Shown: positions 21,623 to 32,460 of the stretch, in pieces
How the letters are laid out: each line of letters begins with the position of its first letter
Position numbering within the stretch: the stretch's first letter is position 1
Assembly (NCBI RefSeq): GCF_902686445.1
Contig: NC_062219.1
Location: forward strand, 109,059,160-109,123,159
Direction of reading: 5' to 3'
DNA: 64,000 nt
Origin: Sciurus carolinensis
Taxonomy: Eukaryota; Chordata; Mammalia; Rodentia; Sciuridae
Program-made: the position numbers and the translations under genes
Notes under the pieces: generated by a model
Databases searched by the model: none
What the model saw: only the letters and a program-made list of their open reading frames with translations
Told to the model about the DNA's origin: nothing

Positions 21623-23534
21623 GACAATAAACTGAAAATAAAAAATATAATGAATAACTTCATGCCTAAAATTTGATAACCTAGAAGAAATGAACCAATT
21701 CCTCAAAAGACACAATCTGTCAAATCTCACACAGGAAGAAGTAGATAATCTGAATAGGCCTATATCTATTAAAGAAATTTGATAAATATTTAATAATCTT
21801 CAAAAACAGAAAGCACCAGGCCTAGATAGATTGATTGGCAATTGTACCAAACATTTAAGGAAACATTTATACAGATTCTCCACAGTCTGTTTCAGAAGAG
21901 AAAAGAGAAAATAACTCATCCTGTGAAACCAGCATTACCCTAATACCAAAACCAGACAAACACACATGAAAAGAAAACACAGACCAATAATCCATGAACA
22001 AACAACATTCTCAAAAAAGTATTATCAAATCAAATCAGACAATATGCCATAACCAAGTGGAATTTATCCTGGATAGTCAAAACTGATTCAGCAAAGTCAA
22101 TCAATGTAATCTCTCACAGCAATAGGTTGAAGAAGAAAAAGAACCTACTCAAATCAATAGACACAGAAAAAGCATCTGACAGAATCCAACATCCATTCAT
22201 GATAAAAATTCTCTGTAAACTAGGAATAAAGAGGGACTTCCTTTTATATTCCTGATAAAGAGTATTTAAAAATCTCACAGTTAATATCACACTTAATGAG
22301 GAGAAACAAGATGCCTTCCGACTAAGGTCAGAAACAAGGCAAGATATCTCCTCTCAACGCTCATTTTCGATATCATATTGAAAGTTTTAGTTAATACAGT
22401 AAGAAAAGGCAATAAATGAACACTTATAGGAATGAAATAAAACTCTTTCACAGGTGATAGGATTGTTTATGCAAAAAATATGAAAGAACTGACAAAAATT
22501 TCTGAAATTAATAAGCAATAATAGCAAAAATAATAAGATAGTTAATATATAAAATTCAATTCATTTCCTTTATACCAGCAACGAATAAGTTGAATTTGAA
22601 ATTGAAAACACAAAGTTATTTGCATTATCATCACCAAAATTAAATATTTAGGTATAAATCTTAAAAAGTAGGCACAGGATTTATATGAAAAGAACTGCAA
22701 AATGCTAACAAGAGAAATTGTGGAGAATTAAATAAATGGAGAGATATTCCATATTCATGGATGGGAAGACTCAATATTGTTAAGATGTCAGTTCTTTCCT
22801 AGTTGACCTGTTAATTCGGTGTCCTCCCAATCAAAATCCCAGCAAATTAATTTGTAAATTTTGATAAATTATCATACAGTTTATATGAAAAGACAAAAGA
22901 CCCAGAGTAATCAACATGATATTGAAGAAGAATGATGTTGCAGGAATGACATTACCTGAGTTCAAGATTTACTGTGAAGCTACAGTAATCAAGATGTCAT
23001 GGTATTACTGAAGGAAAAGACAAATGGTCAGTGGAACACAATAGAGAGCCCAGAACAGATCCAAAATAAATATGACCAACTGATCTTGCCCAAATAATTG
23101 AAGGAGATACAATAGACAAAAGACAGTTTTCCACAGATGGTAATGGAAGAACTTAATATCCACTTGAATAAAAAATCAATCTAGACACAGTCCTAACACT
23201 CTCCATAAAAATTAAGAAAAAATAAAACATAGACCTAAATGCAAAACTGCAAAACTCCCAGAATAACTATAGGAAAGATTGTGGATAACCTTTGGTGATG
23301 ACTTTTTAAATACAACACCAAAGACATGATCAAGAAATAAACAATGGACAAACTGGATTCTATTAAAATTAAAAAACTTCCGCTTTGCAAAAGACAATAT
23401 CAAGAGAAGACAAGCCATTTTCTGGGAGAAAATAATTGCAGAAGACATATCTGATAGAAGATATTTGCTTTTTTTAAATAAAAAATAAACAAATAACTTT
23501 AAAACTCAGCAATAAAAAAATGAACAACCCAACT

Positions 23535-23750
23535 GGCCAGAGCCAGGTGTGGTGGTGCACACCTGTAATTCCAGCAGTTTGGGAGGCTGAGGCAGGAGGA
23601 TCACAAGTTCAAAACTAGCCTCAGCAACTTAGTGAGACACTGACTGAAGATAAAAAATAAAAAAGGGCTGGGAATGTGACTCACTGGTTAAGTGCCCCTG
23701 GGTTCAATCCCCAATATCATAAAAACAAACAATAGCAACAACAACAAAAA
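23535..23750 (+). mobile_element. B1-ID dimeric SINE (MEN-type)
   Basis: AGCCAGGTGTGGTGGTGCAC, CCTGTAATTCCAGCAG and GGAGGCTGAGGCAGGAGGAT form the B1 half. AAGGGCTGGGAATGTGACTC and GGGTTCAATCCCCAATATC form the ID half, with an A-rich tail. Inserted late in the fossil L1 ORF2. Confidence 0.9.
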
Positions 23751-24655
23751 GAAAAAAAATCTAAAAAATGGGCCAAACATTTTAAATCATCACTAAAGAA
23801 GATAAACAGTTGACAAATAGGCATGTGAAAAGGTGTTCCACATTTTACATAACTTGGGGAATGCAAAATGGAAATAACAGTGAGATACTATGTCATACTT
23901 CTTAGAATGGCCAAAATCTAAATACTGATATCACCAAATGCCAGTAAGGATGTGGAGCAACAGGAACTTTCATTCATTACTAGTAGGAATGCAAAATGGT
24001 TCACCCACTTTGGAAGATAATTCATTGGTTTATTACAAAACTAAACATACTTTTAATACAATCCAGTGATTGCACCTCTAGTTGAAAATTTATGTCAACA
24101 TGAAAACCTGTACATGCATGTTTACAGGAACTTTATTCATAATTGCCAAAACTTGGAAACAACCAAGGTATCTTTCAGTACACAAGTGAATAAAAAAGCT
24201 AGGGACATCCAGACAATGGAATATTATTCAGCACTAAAATAAAATAAGCTATAAAGTCATGGAACTACATGGGGGAACATTAAATGTATACTACTAAGTG
24301 AAAGAAATCAATCTGAAAAATCTATGTACTGTATGACTCCAACTATATGACATTCAGGAAATGGTAAACCTATGGAGACTGTACAAAGATTAATGGTTGC
24401 CAGGGGTTAGGATGGAGGGGGGATAAATAGGCAGAACACAGAGTATTTTTATAGCAGTGAAGTTATTGCTATTATATTTATCTTATTGCATATTAAAGTT
24501 GGTAAATTCAAAAAAATATTTATTAATTCACCTGAAGATAATAATAACCAACTTTGTGGTAGCATAAATAATACAATTTTATGAAAAGAACCTTATTTTC
24601 CAAAACAAAAATGATAGTGAGAATAGTGTTATTCCTTTACATTTTCATGAATCTC

Positions 24656-24711
24656 TTTAATATTTGGTTTATTTGAAGATAACTTTAATATTTGGTTTAT
24701 TTGAAGATAAC
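24656..24711. repeat. Perfect 28-bp tandem duplication
   Basis: Unit TTTAATATTTGGTTTATTTG plus AAGATAAC occurs twice in a row (24656-24683 and 24684-24711) without a mismatch, just beyond the L1 3' end. Confidence 0.97.
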
Positions 24712-24889
24712 TTCATTCTCATATGATTCTTCATTTTGTCTTTTGTAATATATCATTTGGTTGCAAATGCAATCTGTTATATATAACTTTAGTTCAAAAA
24801 GAAAGAAATATTTTAATAGCCTTTCAGGTAATTGTGAATACTCTTTTTGAATAATGCACTCAAACTTGACAGGTGGGAATTTGTTTTTT

Positions 24890-24963
24890 AACTGTGTTGG
24901 GGACTGAACCCAGCCCTTGCACATGATAAGCAATTGCTCTACCACAGGGCTACATCCCCAACC
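24890..24963 (-). mobile_element. ID SINE, older copy
   Basis: Minus-strand ID: TTGGGGACTGAACCCAGCCC, ACATGATAAGCAATTGCTCT, ACCACAGGGCTACATCCCCA. The tail is reduced to a short T run (TTTTTTAAC upstream). Confidence 0.75.
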
Positions 24964-25277
24964 CACTGAGTCATACCCTGAATCTGTTCTTTTTTTTCCC
25001 CTTCAAGTTAGATGCAATGTGAAGTCTTAAACTATACTAATGAACTTCTCATACTCTATGCAAATGGGAAAAACTGAAAGTGAGGAAAGCAAATCATATT
25101 TTTCTCTTCCTCCTTCAAATAGTTGACCTTAAAGATACCTTGAAAAACCCTTAGGGTTCCTAGATGTTCCTGGAACATATGCTGAGAACTACTGTTCTAG
25201 ATAAATATCTTTTTGACTTCACAGGACAAAAAGAAAAAGAAAAAAGAAAGAAGGAAGGAAGGAAAGGAAGAACTTCA

Positions 25278-25369
25278 TTTTTTTTTTTTTTTTTGGTGCT
25301 GGGGATTGAACCCAGTGCCTTGTGCTTGCAAGGTAAGCACTCTACCGATTGAGCTATCTCCCCAGCCCT
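25278..25369 (-). mobile_element. ID SINE beside a purine microsatellite
   Basis: T17 followed by GGTGCTGGGGATTGAACCCA, CTTGCAAGGTAAGCACTCTA and GAGCTATCTCCCCAGCCC, the reverse complement of a well-preserved ID element. Purine repeats lie on both sides (25238-25270 and 25370 onward), so it probably inserted into the microsatellite or seeded it. Confidence 0.92.
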
Positions 25370-25403
25370 GGAAAGAAAGAAAGAAAAGAAAGAAAGAAAG
25401 AAA

Positions 25404-25484
<81 letters not shown>

Positions 25485-25538
25485 AGGAAAGGAAGGAAGG
25501 AAGGAAAGGAAGGAAGGAAGGAAGGAAGGGAAGGAAAA
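25370..25538. repeat. (GAAA)n / (GGAA)n purine microsatellite
   Basis: About 115 bp of mainly GAAA units followed by about 50 bp of GGAA/GGAAA units, all purine on the plus strand. The long Lys/Glu/Arg frame on + and Ser/Phe/Leu frame on - are products of the repeat. Length is prone to polymorphism and assembly error. Confidence 0.97.
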
Positions 25539-25539
25539 A

Positions 25540-26055
25540 ACATGACTAGCTGAGGTTATCTCAGAAAAGGTAACTATTTTTATGGATACAAATGACCTGA
25601 ACTTGGCCTGTACAATTCATGGGCTACAAATACTCTTTTCCACAACACCTTGCTTTCTATATTCTTTTCTTTTCTTTTGCTTTCCTTTTCCTCTTATTTT
25701 TAAACTTACTCATGGCTTCCCCAGCATCTCTCTCAGCATTGTGACTTTTAGCTTGAGCTCCCATAGGTAACTGCATTTTATCTTGATATTGTTAAGAGAG
25801 GAAATTTAATCTGTCAACTCATGATCCTTTACCAGTCATGGCTGCTATTTTCACTGGCTACACTATGCATTGGCTGCTCTTGAACCAAGTGCCCTCTCTG
25901 AACCCATCAACTGTGGGTAGTAGAATGGGTCACCTGGAGCAAAGTGTATTTCTTCTTTGTTATTTTTAAGGTTGATTAAACTTGAACTTTGTTTTGAAAC
26001 TTCCAAGGGGATTCCCCCTAGAACTCCAGTCTAGTATGAAGGGTAAGTAGCACTT
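25540..26055. other. No gene or assignable repeat seen
   Basis: Ordinary sequence with a TTTTC-rich patch near 25660-25690; no frame of note. Confidence 0.5.
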
Positions 26056-26059
26056 AAAT

Positions 26060-26275
26060 GGGCTATGGAGACATGACTGGACTTGAAGCCTACCCTAGTC
26101 ACTTGCCTTCTGTGTGAACTTGGAGAAATTATTTAACTTCTCAGACCTAAATGGAAAGTGAGAATGATAAGAGGACTTAGCCTAGGGTTGTTGTAGGATT
26201 AAGTGAGGTGATCCATGCAAAGCACTCAGCATATAGTGAGTACCCACCTAAAAGTTAGTGTTCATTGCTAAATTT
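26060..26275 (+). mobile_element. MIR SINE relic
   Basis: Sense MIR: CTTGAAGCCTACCCTAGTCA, TGTGAACTTGGAGAAATTAT, TTAACTTCTCAGACCTAAAT, GTTGTTGTAGGATTAAGTGA, CATGCAAAGCACTCAGCATA, AGTGAGTACC. Confidence 0.85.
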
Positions 26276-26279
26276 TCCT

Positions 26280-27085
26280 TTAGCATTGGAGAGGTGGAGG
26301 CAGTTATGACAGGATGGAAACCAGTCTCTGGGCCAGCTCACTAACGCGCCTCCTTTTCTCTTGTCTGTGCCCTTGACTGATTCAGGTCTCCTGTCCTCAA
26401 TTACCAGATTTGCTTATTTGGAAATTCCTCAGTCATTTAAGTAGTAGAAAGTTAACTAGCATTTTCATCTTCTTCTCAGTCTTGTCCTTCTTTCCCAGCT
26501 TTCACATTTCCTCCTTTTTTTCGATTCTACTCTTTCCTTCCTCTTTCAGTTTTATGCCTCTTCTCCCTTTAACTTTTCCTTATTTGGGCATTTGATAAAA
26601 CTGCCATCTAAAGAGATACCAATCCCTCATGGCTTAAAGAAGGGAGAAGTGGGTGTTCTCTTTACTTCATTGAAATCGTCCAGAAGCCGTGGCCTGAGGT
26701 TGGTGGCATCTGTTCTCGAACAGGCATTTGCAGATCCAGTTTCTTCCTTTATATTGCTCTGCCATCTTCTAAACTTTTGTACTCATCTACATCATAGAAA
26801 CTGGCTCACTCCATACCCACCTATTCCAGCTCACAGGGAGAGGAGAGAGGGAACAGAGGACAAGAAATTCTTTTTAAAATATGTATCTTGGAAGTTGGCA
26901 CATTGGCCAAAACTTAGTCACAAGACCAGGCTTAAGTTTCAGGGCATCTGGGAGGCTAATATGCTCAGCTAAAACCCAGAAGAGATCAGGATTTTGTTCC
27001 AAAAAGGAAAAGGAGAAGATGGGAAATAATTCTTTTTCTGCTATAACCTTAGGTCTATCTGTGAGACTCATAGGGCATGGAATTT
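26280..27085. other. No gene seen
   Basis: A 126-codon plus-strand frame at 26592-26972 and shorter overlapping ones lack recognisable domains. Pyrimidine-rich stretch at 26460-26580. No repeat family placed. Confidence 0.5.
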
Positions 27086-27088
27086 ATT

Positions 27089-27129
27089 GTTTTAGCATCT
27101 TTTTGTTTGTTTGTTTGTTTTAGCATCTT
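27089..27129. repeat. (TTTG)n flanked by a 13-bp direct repeat
   Basis: GTTTTAGCATCTT occurs at 27089-27101 and again at 27117-27129, with TTTG units between. Probably a slippage-type local duplication. Confidence 0.85.
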
Positions 27130-27450
27130 GTTGAAAATGCGATTTGTTATTTCTGTCTGAAACGCTCCACTATCTCCTCGGCAATTTTGTCTACTGATCT
27201 TCTCCTTCAGAACTGGATCTAGGTGTCACCTTCTTAACTCTGAAGACAGAGCTATGCCACCTCCTAAGGTGTCCCATAGCATTCATAAGTCTGTAACTCC
27301 TAATCTCCCTCTCCCTTCACGGTAGGGTAGTTGCCAATTCGTCTCTCTTGTCTGTTCCGCTATAGGTTGCTTCAGAGCTGGAACTTGGTCTCATTTGTCA
27401 GTGTTTATTCTCAGCACAATGCTTGGAGCTGAGAAAAAATATTCATACAG
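27130..27450 (+). mobile_element. L2 relic
   Basis: Collinear with the L2 3' region: TCTGTCTGAAACGCTCCACT, AGGTGTCACCTTCTTAACTC, GGTGTCCCATAGCATTCATA, GCTTCAGAGCTGGAACTTGG, then TCTCAGCACAATGCTTGGAG. Confidence 0.65.
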
Positions 27451-27529
27451 AGAGTGCTGCAAAGAAAGATCAATGATCTAGCAAAAATCTGCTGGACCAT
27501 TAAAGAGAAATGACAGCAGATGTTGATGT

Positions 27530-27745
27530 ATGGTGTAGTCTGCATTGCATTAAGCTCTTTATATCATAATGTATTTCATTCTCACAACAAACTTTCGAGG
27601 AAGGCCCTACTCTCATTCTTACTTTACAGATGAGAAAACTAAAACGCAGGAAGATTAAGAAAATTCTCCAGGTCACATTAGATTGGGATGCAAGAACCTG
27701 GAACGAGTCTATGTTCCCACCCACCATATAACATGGCTTCTTGGG
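27530..27745 (-). mobile_element. MIR SINE relic
   Basis: Reverse-complement MIR with a well-kept core: TTCTCACAACAAACTTTCGA, ACTTTACAGATGAGAAAACT, GAAAATTCTCCAGGTCACAT, GGATGCAAGAACCTGG. Confidence 0.85.
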
Positions 27746-27954
27746 TGATGGCTCATCATAAGCCACCAAACCTTGCATACCCTCACAACTCCACAGGAAG
27801 GGGTTGAATCTTGAGCTTTGACTGGTAACACTAGGAACAGGTGTTTTTGTCTTGTCTTTCCCATAGTTTTAGGATTTTAGGCATAATTGAGGGAAGGGAT
27901 TTGGTGACTCCACGAATCCCTAGAAGTCCACTCTCTAGTTACATGCATGAGGTA

Positions 27955-28085
27955 GAGTAACCAACTCCTCACAGTTTGGCGGGACTTTCCCAGTCTTGGC
28001 CTTGAATGTCTTGTGTAGAAGCACTTCTCAGTCCCAGGAAACCTCTCAGTCCTGGGCAAACTGGAGTGATGAGTCATTCTAGTAT
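27955..28085 (-). mobile_element. Palindromic short DNA-transposon-like element, copy A
   Basis: About 130 bp whose ends are imperfect inverted repeats (AACCAACTCCTCACAGTTTG on the left; the right end, reverse-complemented, reads ATGACTCATCACTCCAGTTT). The inner phrases AGTCCCAGGAAACC and AGTCCTGGGCAAACTGG recur in the opposite sense at 42795. The form suggests a non-autonomous DNA transposon; I cannot name the family with certainty. Confidence 0.5.
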
Positions 28086-28486
28086 GAGGTTTCAGTCAAT
28101 GAACTTGAAACATTCTTGCCACACCCAGGCCAGGAGGGCCCAAGAAAGCAGGAGAAGAGTCATTGCCCTGCAATGGGTTCCACGCCCAGCCCTATGTCCC
28201 CCTTTCTGAGCCTGTTTCCGACTTCCTCACTATTCTTTTCAGAGCGGGTAGCCTCTGAGGTCCTGAAGGGAGAGAACCTTCCCATAGGGCCACTGGCCTG
28301 GGAAGGCAGGTCCTAGTAGGGCTGAAATACGCATCAGTCTCAGCAAGACAAACCATGTGATAATAAGCAAACTCATTACTTTCTTCCATGGAGACTGGAG
28401 AAGGTAAGGGTATGGGTTAGGCTGAAGATTAACAGAAGAAATGCAGTTATCCTTTGGGATCCACAGTCAGAAATAAACTCAATTTA

Positions 28487-28698
28487 GCTGGGCACCATGG
28501 CCTGTAATCCCAGTGACTTGGGAGGCTGAAGCAGGAGGATCGTGAGTTCAAAGCCAGCCTCAGCAACTTAGGGAGACCCTGAGTAACTCAGCAAGACCCT
28601 GTCTCTAATAAAATATGAAAAAGGGCTGGGGATGTGACTCGGTGGTTAAGTGCCCCTGGTTCAATCCCTGGGACTAATAAATAAATAAACAAACAAAC
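28487..28698 (+). mobile_element. B1-ID dimeric SINE (MEN-type), intact
   Basis: A complete dimer: GCTGGGCACCATGGCCTGTA, GGAGGCTGAAGCAGGAGGAT, AAGACCCTGTCTCTAATAAA, then AAGGGCTGGGGATGTGACTC and a tail of (AAAT/AAAC)n. Perfect 12-bp duplications AAACTCAATTTA lie at 28475-28486 and 28699-28710. The best example here for defining the squirrel SINE. Confidence 0.95.
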
Positions 28699-28710
28699 AA
28701 ACTCAATTTA

Positions 28711-31700
28711 ATTCACTTAAAAACTTATTAGGTGAATATTGATGTATTTGTAAAGGTTTTCCCTCTGCCCCCTTTAAAATCATGTTAGTGTGAGTTACTA
28801 AATTACTCCAATTCCTAAGCTTGTGCTCAGTGGGAAACATCACTTTAAGAGGGAAATGCTATTTTAAATGGCCTCTTTTTAGTACTCTATTTATGTCAAG
28901 TTCCAGAGTGAGTCAAGTGCCTATGCAGCTATAAAACATTCAGGGATGCCATTAAATACTTGTGGTGTTACTGGGCTGCTGAAGTTTGGGCAGTGACCCC
29001 TGTTAGCCCATGGTCATCATCAATTTATGGATTCTCAACTCTTCCTTTGGCTTTAATCTTTACTCTGGGTTAGAAAATTATATTATAAACCCAAATGGGA
29101 ACCTTAAGTAAAATACTTTGTTACTTTTGTATTCCAACTTCATAATATTTTTCCCAATAAAAGAAAATGAAATCTAAAGAGTTTCATTAAACAGACATTG
29201 TGAAAAGAGTTTATAAGTTTTTCAATGACTTATATAATATAATGGCTTATTTTCTAAGTTAATGAAGCATTTGTTAACATTATGACACTGAAGAAGAGCC
29301 CAGTTGAGAAGAAGGAAAATTATATGTTTCCACAGTAGACTTGGTTTGTCCCCGGTCCCAACTTGAAGCTTTTATTGAACATCTGAAAGGAGTCTTAAAT
29401 GATCTGATTATTAATTTGACATAAAGCTGTGAAGAATGGGTAAAAAATCAGAATCCAGATTCAAAGTGGTCTTCATATGTTAGATTGGCAACCAGCTAAA
29501 ATCTGCACAGTATAATTTAACAAGGGCAAATTTTACCTTTAGGCAGACAAAAACCAAAACAAAACAACCCAAACAATTGAATTGGTAGAAAAAGATATTT
29601 ATTTAAAAAAGGCAAATTGAAATTAATTGACCATAAATCAATTGTGACTTTCCCATTGCTACATAATATCCAATGTGCCATTAGGCTGCATTAATGGAAA
29701 AAACATGGGCAATGTTGGGTCTATTGAATTTTTACCAGGTTAGACCATATTTAAATGCTACACTTTCAGAGGGACATAAACCTGGGTAATATACTCTTGG
29801 GACAGTGAGCATTGAAGGTTTTGGAAACCATTAGATATAAGAAGCACTTGATAGAATGAGGGTCTTCTACTACAAAGAAATGATGGTTCTGTGAAGACCA
29901 ATAACTACTTTCAAATCCTGAGATCAGTAGAGAAGTCAAGGTTGAGTTAGGGAGAGGAAGCATCATTAATTCCTCTCTAATTACTCCTCTGATTTCCTTT
30001 GCCTTGGAAATTATGCTGGAAATGGAAGAAGTTTATTACTTCATAATGTACAAATAAATGTCAAGTAAGTTTTGGTACTATCTTAGAGGAAAACCTTCCT
30101 ATTCTTCTTTTGACAAATAGTAGTTTCTCCTTTCTTCTACCTCAAGTCTATAGAAGTAGTTTTATTTATCCTATGAGATATCTCCTTTCTGGATCCAGAA
30201 TGAAAGTCTAAATGCTTTCTAAAATGACTATGCCCAAGGAACCCAGGAATCTGCTCTCTTGTTATTTCTATGTCCTTAACATTCTTCTATTTCCTAATTT
30301 GCTTTTTTTTTTTTTTTTTAAATCAGAGACCACAACTTAGTCATTAGGTTCAAAACCACAGAGTCATCTTTAACTCCTCTTCTCCTTTATTTCGTTTATC
30401 TCATGAAGCTCCAAGTCCTGAGATGCAACTAAATTTTCTACAGTACATAGCAGGCTGGCCCAACCCAGGGACATTGACGGGAAACCTGTGTTTTGTATGA
30501 TACATAGCAATGGTATATATTACTATTAAAGGCTGCTGTTCACTGCAAATCGGAGATTCTGCACAATTCAGAGATCTTGAGGAAAGTTTGAGGAGCAACT
30601 TCTACCTTTTGACTCTGCATAGAAATCTTCAACTTTGGTATCTATGAAAGCGTTCTCCTGATAATGTCTAGAAGATGTTTAAAGAGTGCTAAATTTTCAA
30701 AGCCATGAATGTATCTCATGAATTGGGTGTAGTTCCTAAGAGGACAGCTTAGATGACTCCTATAATCTTTCTAAATCAGAGCTGTGACTGTGTGCCTTGT
30801 GAAGTCTTGGCTTAGAGAACAACTGCAGATATGACAGGAAATTGTAGGAGATGGGAATTAAGAATGAGGCGAAATGTCTTGTTTTGCTGTTCTCAGTCTC
30901 TTGGGTTTCCAGGGCTGAGGGCCAAAATTTGGAGACTGGGAAATGCAGGGGAATGTTATGACATGTGTCTGCAGCTCAATTTCTTAAGATTGAGGCTTAG
31001 ATAATTAGTTTTTAACATCTATATTGTGAAAACTTTTCCTAGACTAATCTTAGGGGTCCAGAGAGTAGCCAGAGTTCACTGTTTGCTCCTAAGGGCTTAG
31101 GTAATGTTCAGAGCATTCCAAATCACAGAGAGCTGGCTTCAGGGCAGCTGAAGGTCTCTATCTTGAACACTACTACTAGGAGGTCATCTTTTCAATAGAC
31201 CTGGTGACCTTGAAAGCTGGTCCTGGTCCTCCTCAAATGTTTGCAAAGAGCTCCCTGCCAGGCTTCCTATGGGATCTGGGAACATGTGACCAACACTTTG
31301 TTTCCAGTTTGTGGTTTTAGAAGGGAGGGTCCATTTGTGGAGTCTGGGGAATCAGGGTAATGTAAACCTCAACCTGCAGCCCCATCCTGTTTTCTCTTCC
31401 TCAGATTACCTGCAGCTGATAATCACATTGTGGTGGTCTCCCCACCCGACGTGCGGGATCTCAGGGGGGCTTCACTCAGCCTTTGCTCAATCACTGGCAG
31501 TTGCTTTGTAGGCAATGCTTGGAAAGGCAGTGTTAACTCCTAGGACCCTTGAGCCCCGGGGAATCTGAAGCCACAAGTCGGATTCAACTGCGGATTCTGA
31601 TGATCTATTAGAGGCGCATGAGGTCACAGCTTTGTTTTGGAGGTCCTTCCTGTAGTTTCCATTTCTGGCTGTCCACTGGGGACAAATTCTTGCAGGACTT

Positions 31701-31795
31701 GAAGTAAAGATTTGTCCCCATTATGCTGTTGTTCTTGTTCTATCCAAGCTTAGAAACTTTGGAGGGGGACTCCTGTGGCAATAACAACAATAATA
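28711..31795. other. About 3.1 kb with no gene or assignable repeat
   Basis: Short frames of 65-67 codons only. A T run lies near 30302-30320. No repeat family recognised, so this is one of the longest stretches of apparently unique sequence in the window. Confidence 0.5.
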
Positions 31796-31799
31796 AAAA

Positions 31800-31897
31800 T
31801 AAGAAAAATGCTTCCTGTGTGCTTGACAGGGCCCCTGTGTTTGCTAGTTGTTCTTCATGCTTATTTTGCCATTCTTCACAATGACATGATAAAATGC
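31800..31897 (-). mobile_element. Possible MIR relic, left part (split by an LTR)
   Basis: TTCCTGTGTGCTTGACAGGG and TTTGCCATTCTTCACAATGA fit the first half of a reverse-complement MIR whose core resumes after the LTR at 32342. Confidence 0.45.
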
Positions 31898-32341
31898 TGT
31901 TTTAAAAAGTCATCTTTCTTGCTGCTGTGACTAAAAAATCTGACCAGAACAATTTTAAGGGAGGAAGAGTTTATTTGAGGGCTCATAATTTCAGAGGTCT
32001 CAGTCCATAGAGAGCCAGCTCCATTCCTCAGGGCTTGAGGTGAAGCAGAACATCATGGCAGAAGAGTATGTTGGAAAGAAGTGTCTCACATAATGATCAG
32101 GAAGCAGAGAGAGAGAGCTTGATTTCCTCTTGCCAGTTACAAATATATACCCCAAATATATGTGTTTCCAATGCCCCACCTCCTCTAGTTGTACCCCACC
32201 TGCCTTCAGTTACCTCTCAATCAGTCTTACAGGTGATTAATTCACCGATTGACTCACATGACCAATCATTTCTTCTCTGAATCTTTTTGCATTGTCTCAC
32301 ACAGGAGCTTTTGGGGTGCACCGCACATCCAAACCATAACA
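31898..32341 (-). mobile_element. Solo MaLR-type LTR (MT-like squirrel family), copy 2
   Basis: 444 bp with TG...CA ends (TGTTTTAAAA to CCATAACA) and 4-of-5 matching flanks (AATGC / TATGC). Shares with copies 1, 3 and 4: TTCTTGCTGCTGTGACTAAA, TGACCAGAACAATTTTAAGG, TTTCTTCTCTGAATC, GCATTGTCTCACACAGGAGC. On the minus strand AATAAAC serves as the poly-A signal near 31970. Confidence 0.87.
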
Positions 32342-32460
32342 TATGCTATTATTATCTTCACTTTCCTGAGGCTTAGATTAGGTAAGGCACTTTTTAGGAT
32401 CACAAGCTACAAAATGGCAAAGAGACAGAGGACCTGAACCAAGGCTGCCTGGCTTTTTTT
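32342..32460 (-). mobile_element. MIR relic, right part (split by an LTR)
   Basis: TATTATTATCTTCACTTTCC, TGAGGCTTAGATTAGGTAAG, GGATCACAAGCTACAAAATG, AGGACCTGAACCAAGGCTGC: the reverse-complement MIR core and 5' half. Confidence 0.6.

Larger units (their letters stand above)
19905..24310 (+). pseudogene. L1 ORF2 relic (endonuclease/reverse transcriptase), broken
   Basis: Traceable from the endonuclease start (TATATGAATAATTACTTTAA) through AATCTACTTTAAGGGGAATG, the reverse transcriptase region (ACCAAGTGGAATTTATCCTG, CAATAGACACAGAAAAAGCA) and the C-terminal region (GTAAGGATGTGGAGCAACAG). It is interrupted by an ID SINE, an LTR and a B1-ID SINE and has many stops and frameshifts. In the catalytic region at about 22440-22480 the expected 'cagatgacatgat' stretch reads CAGGTGATAGGATTG, so that conserved motif is also altered. 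Confidence 0.85.
17335..24530 (+). mobile_element. Nearly full-length fossil L1 (L1M-type) with four nested insertions
   Basis: Collinear L1 from a 5' UTR start (GGAGGCTAGATGGCATAAAG, 17335) through ORF1, the inter-ORF region, ORF2 and a 3' UTR (TGCCAGGGGTTAGGATGGAG near 24400) ending around 24510-24530. About 7.2 kb, or roughly 6.2 kb without the later insertions at 19622, 20757, 21190 and 23535. Both reading frames are full of stops and indels, so it is inactive. Old L1s are normally heavily 5'-truncated, so survival of the whole length is notable. Confidence 0.9.

Noticed and set aside
25370..25538. CRISPR-like array of short direct repeats
   Set aside because: The repeats are contiguous GAAA/GGAA units without unique spacers, and the DNA is mammalian.
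25160..25549. Long Lys/Glu/Arg and Ser/Phe/Leu frames on both strands
   Set aside because: They are generated by the GAAA/GGAA microsatellite, which has no stop codon in those frames.
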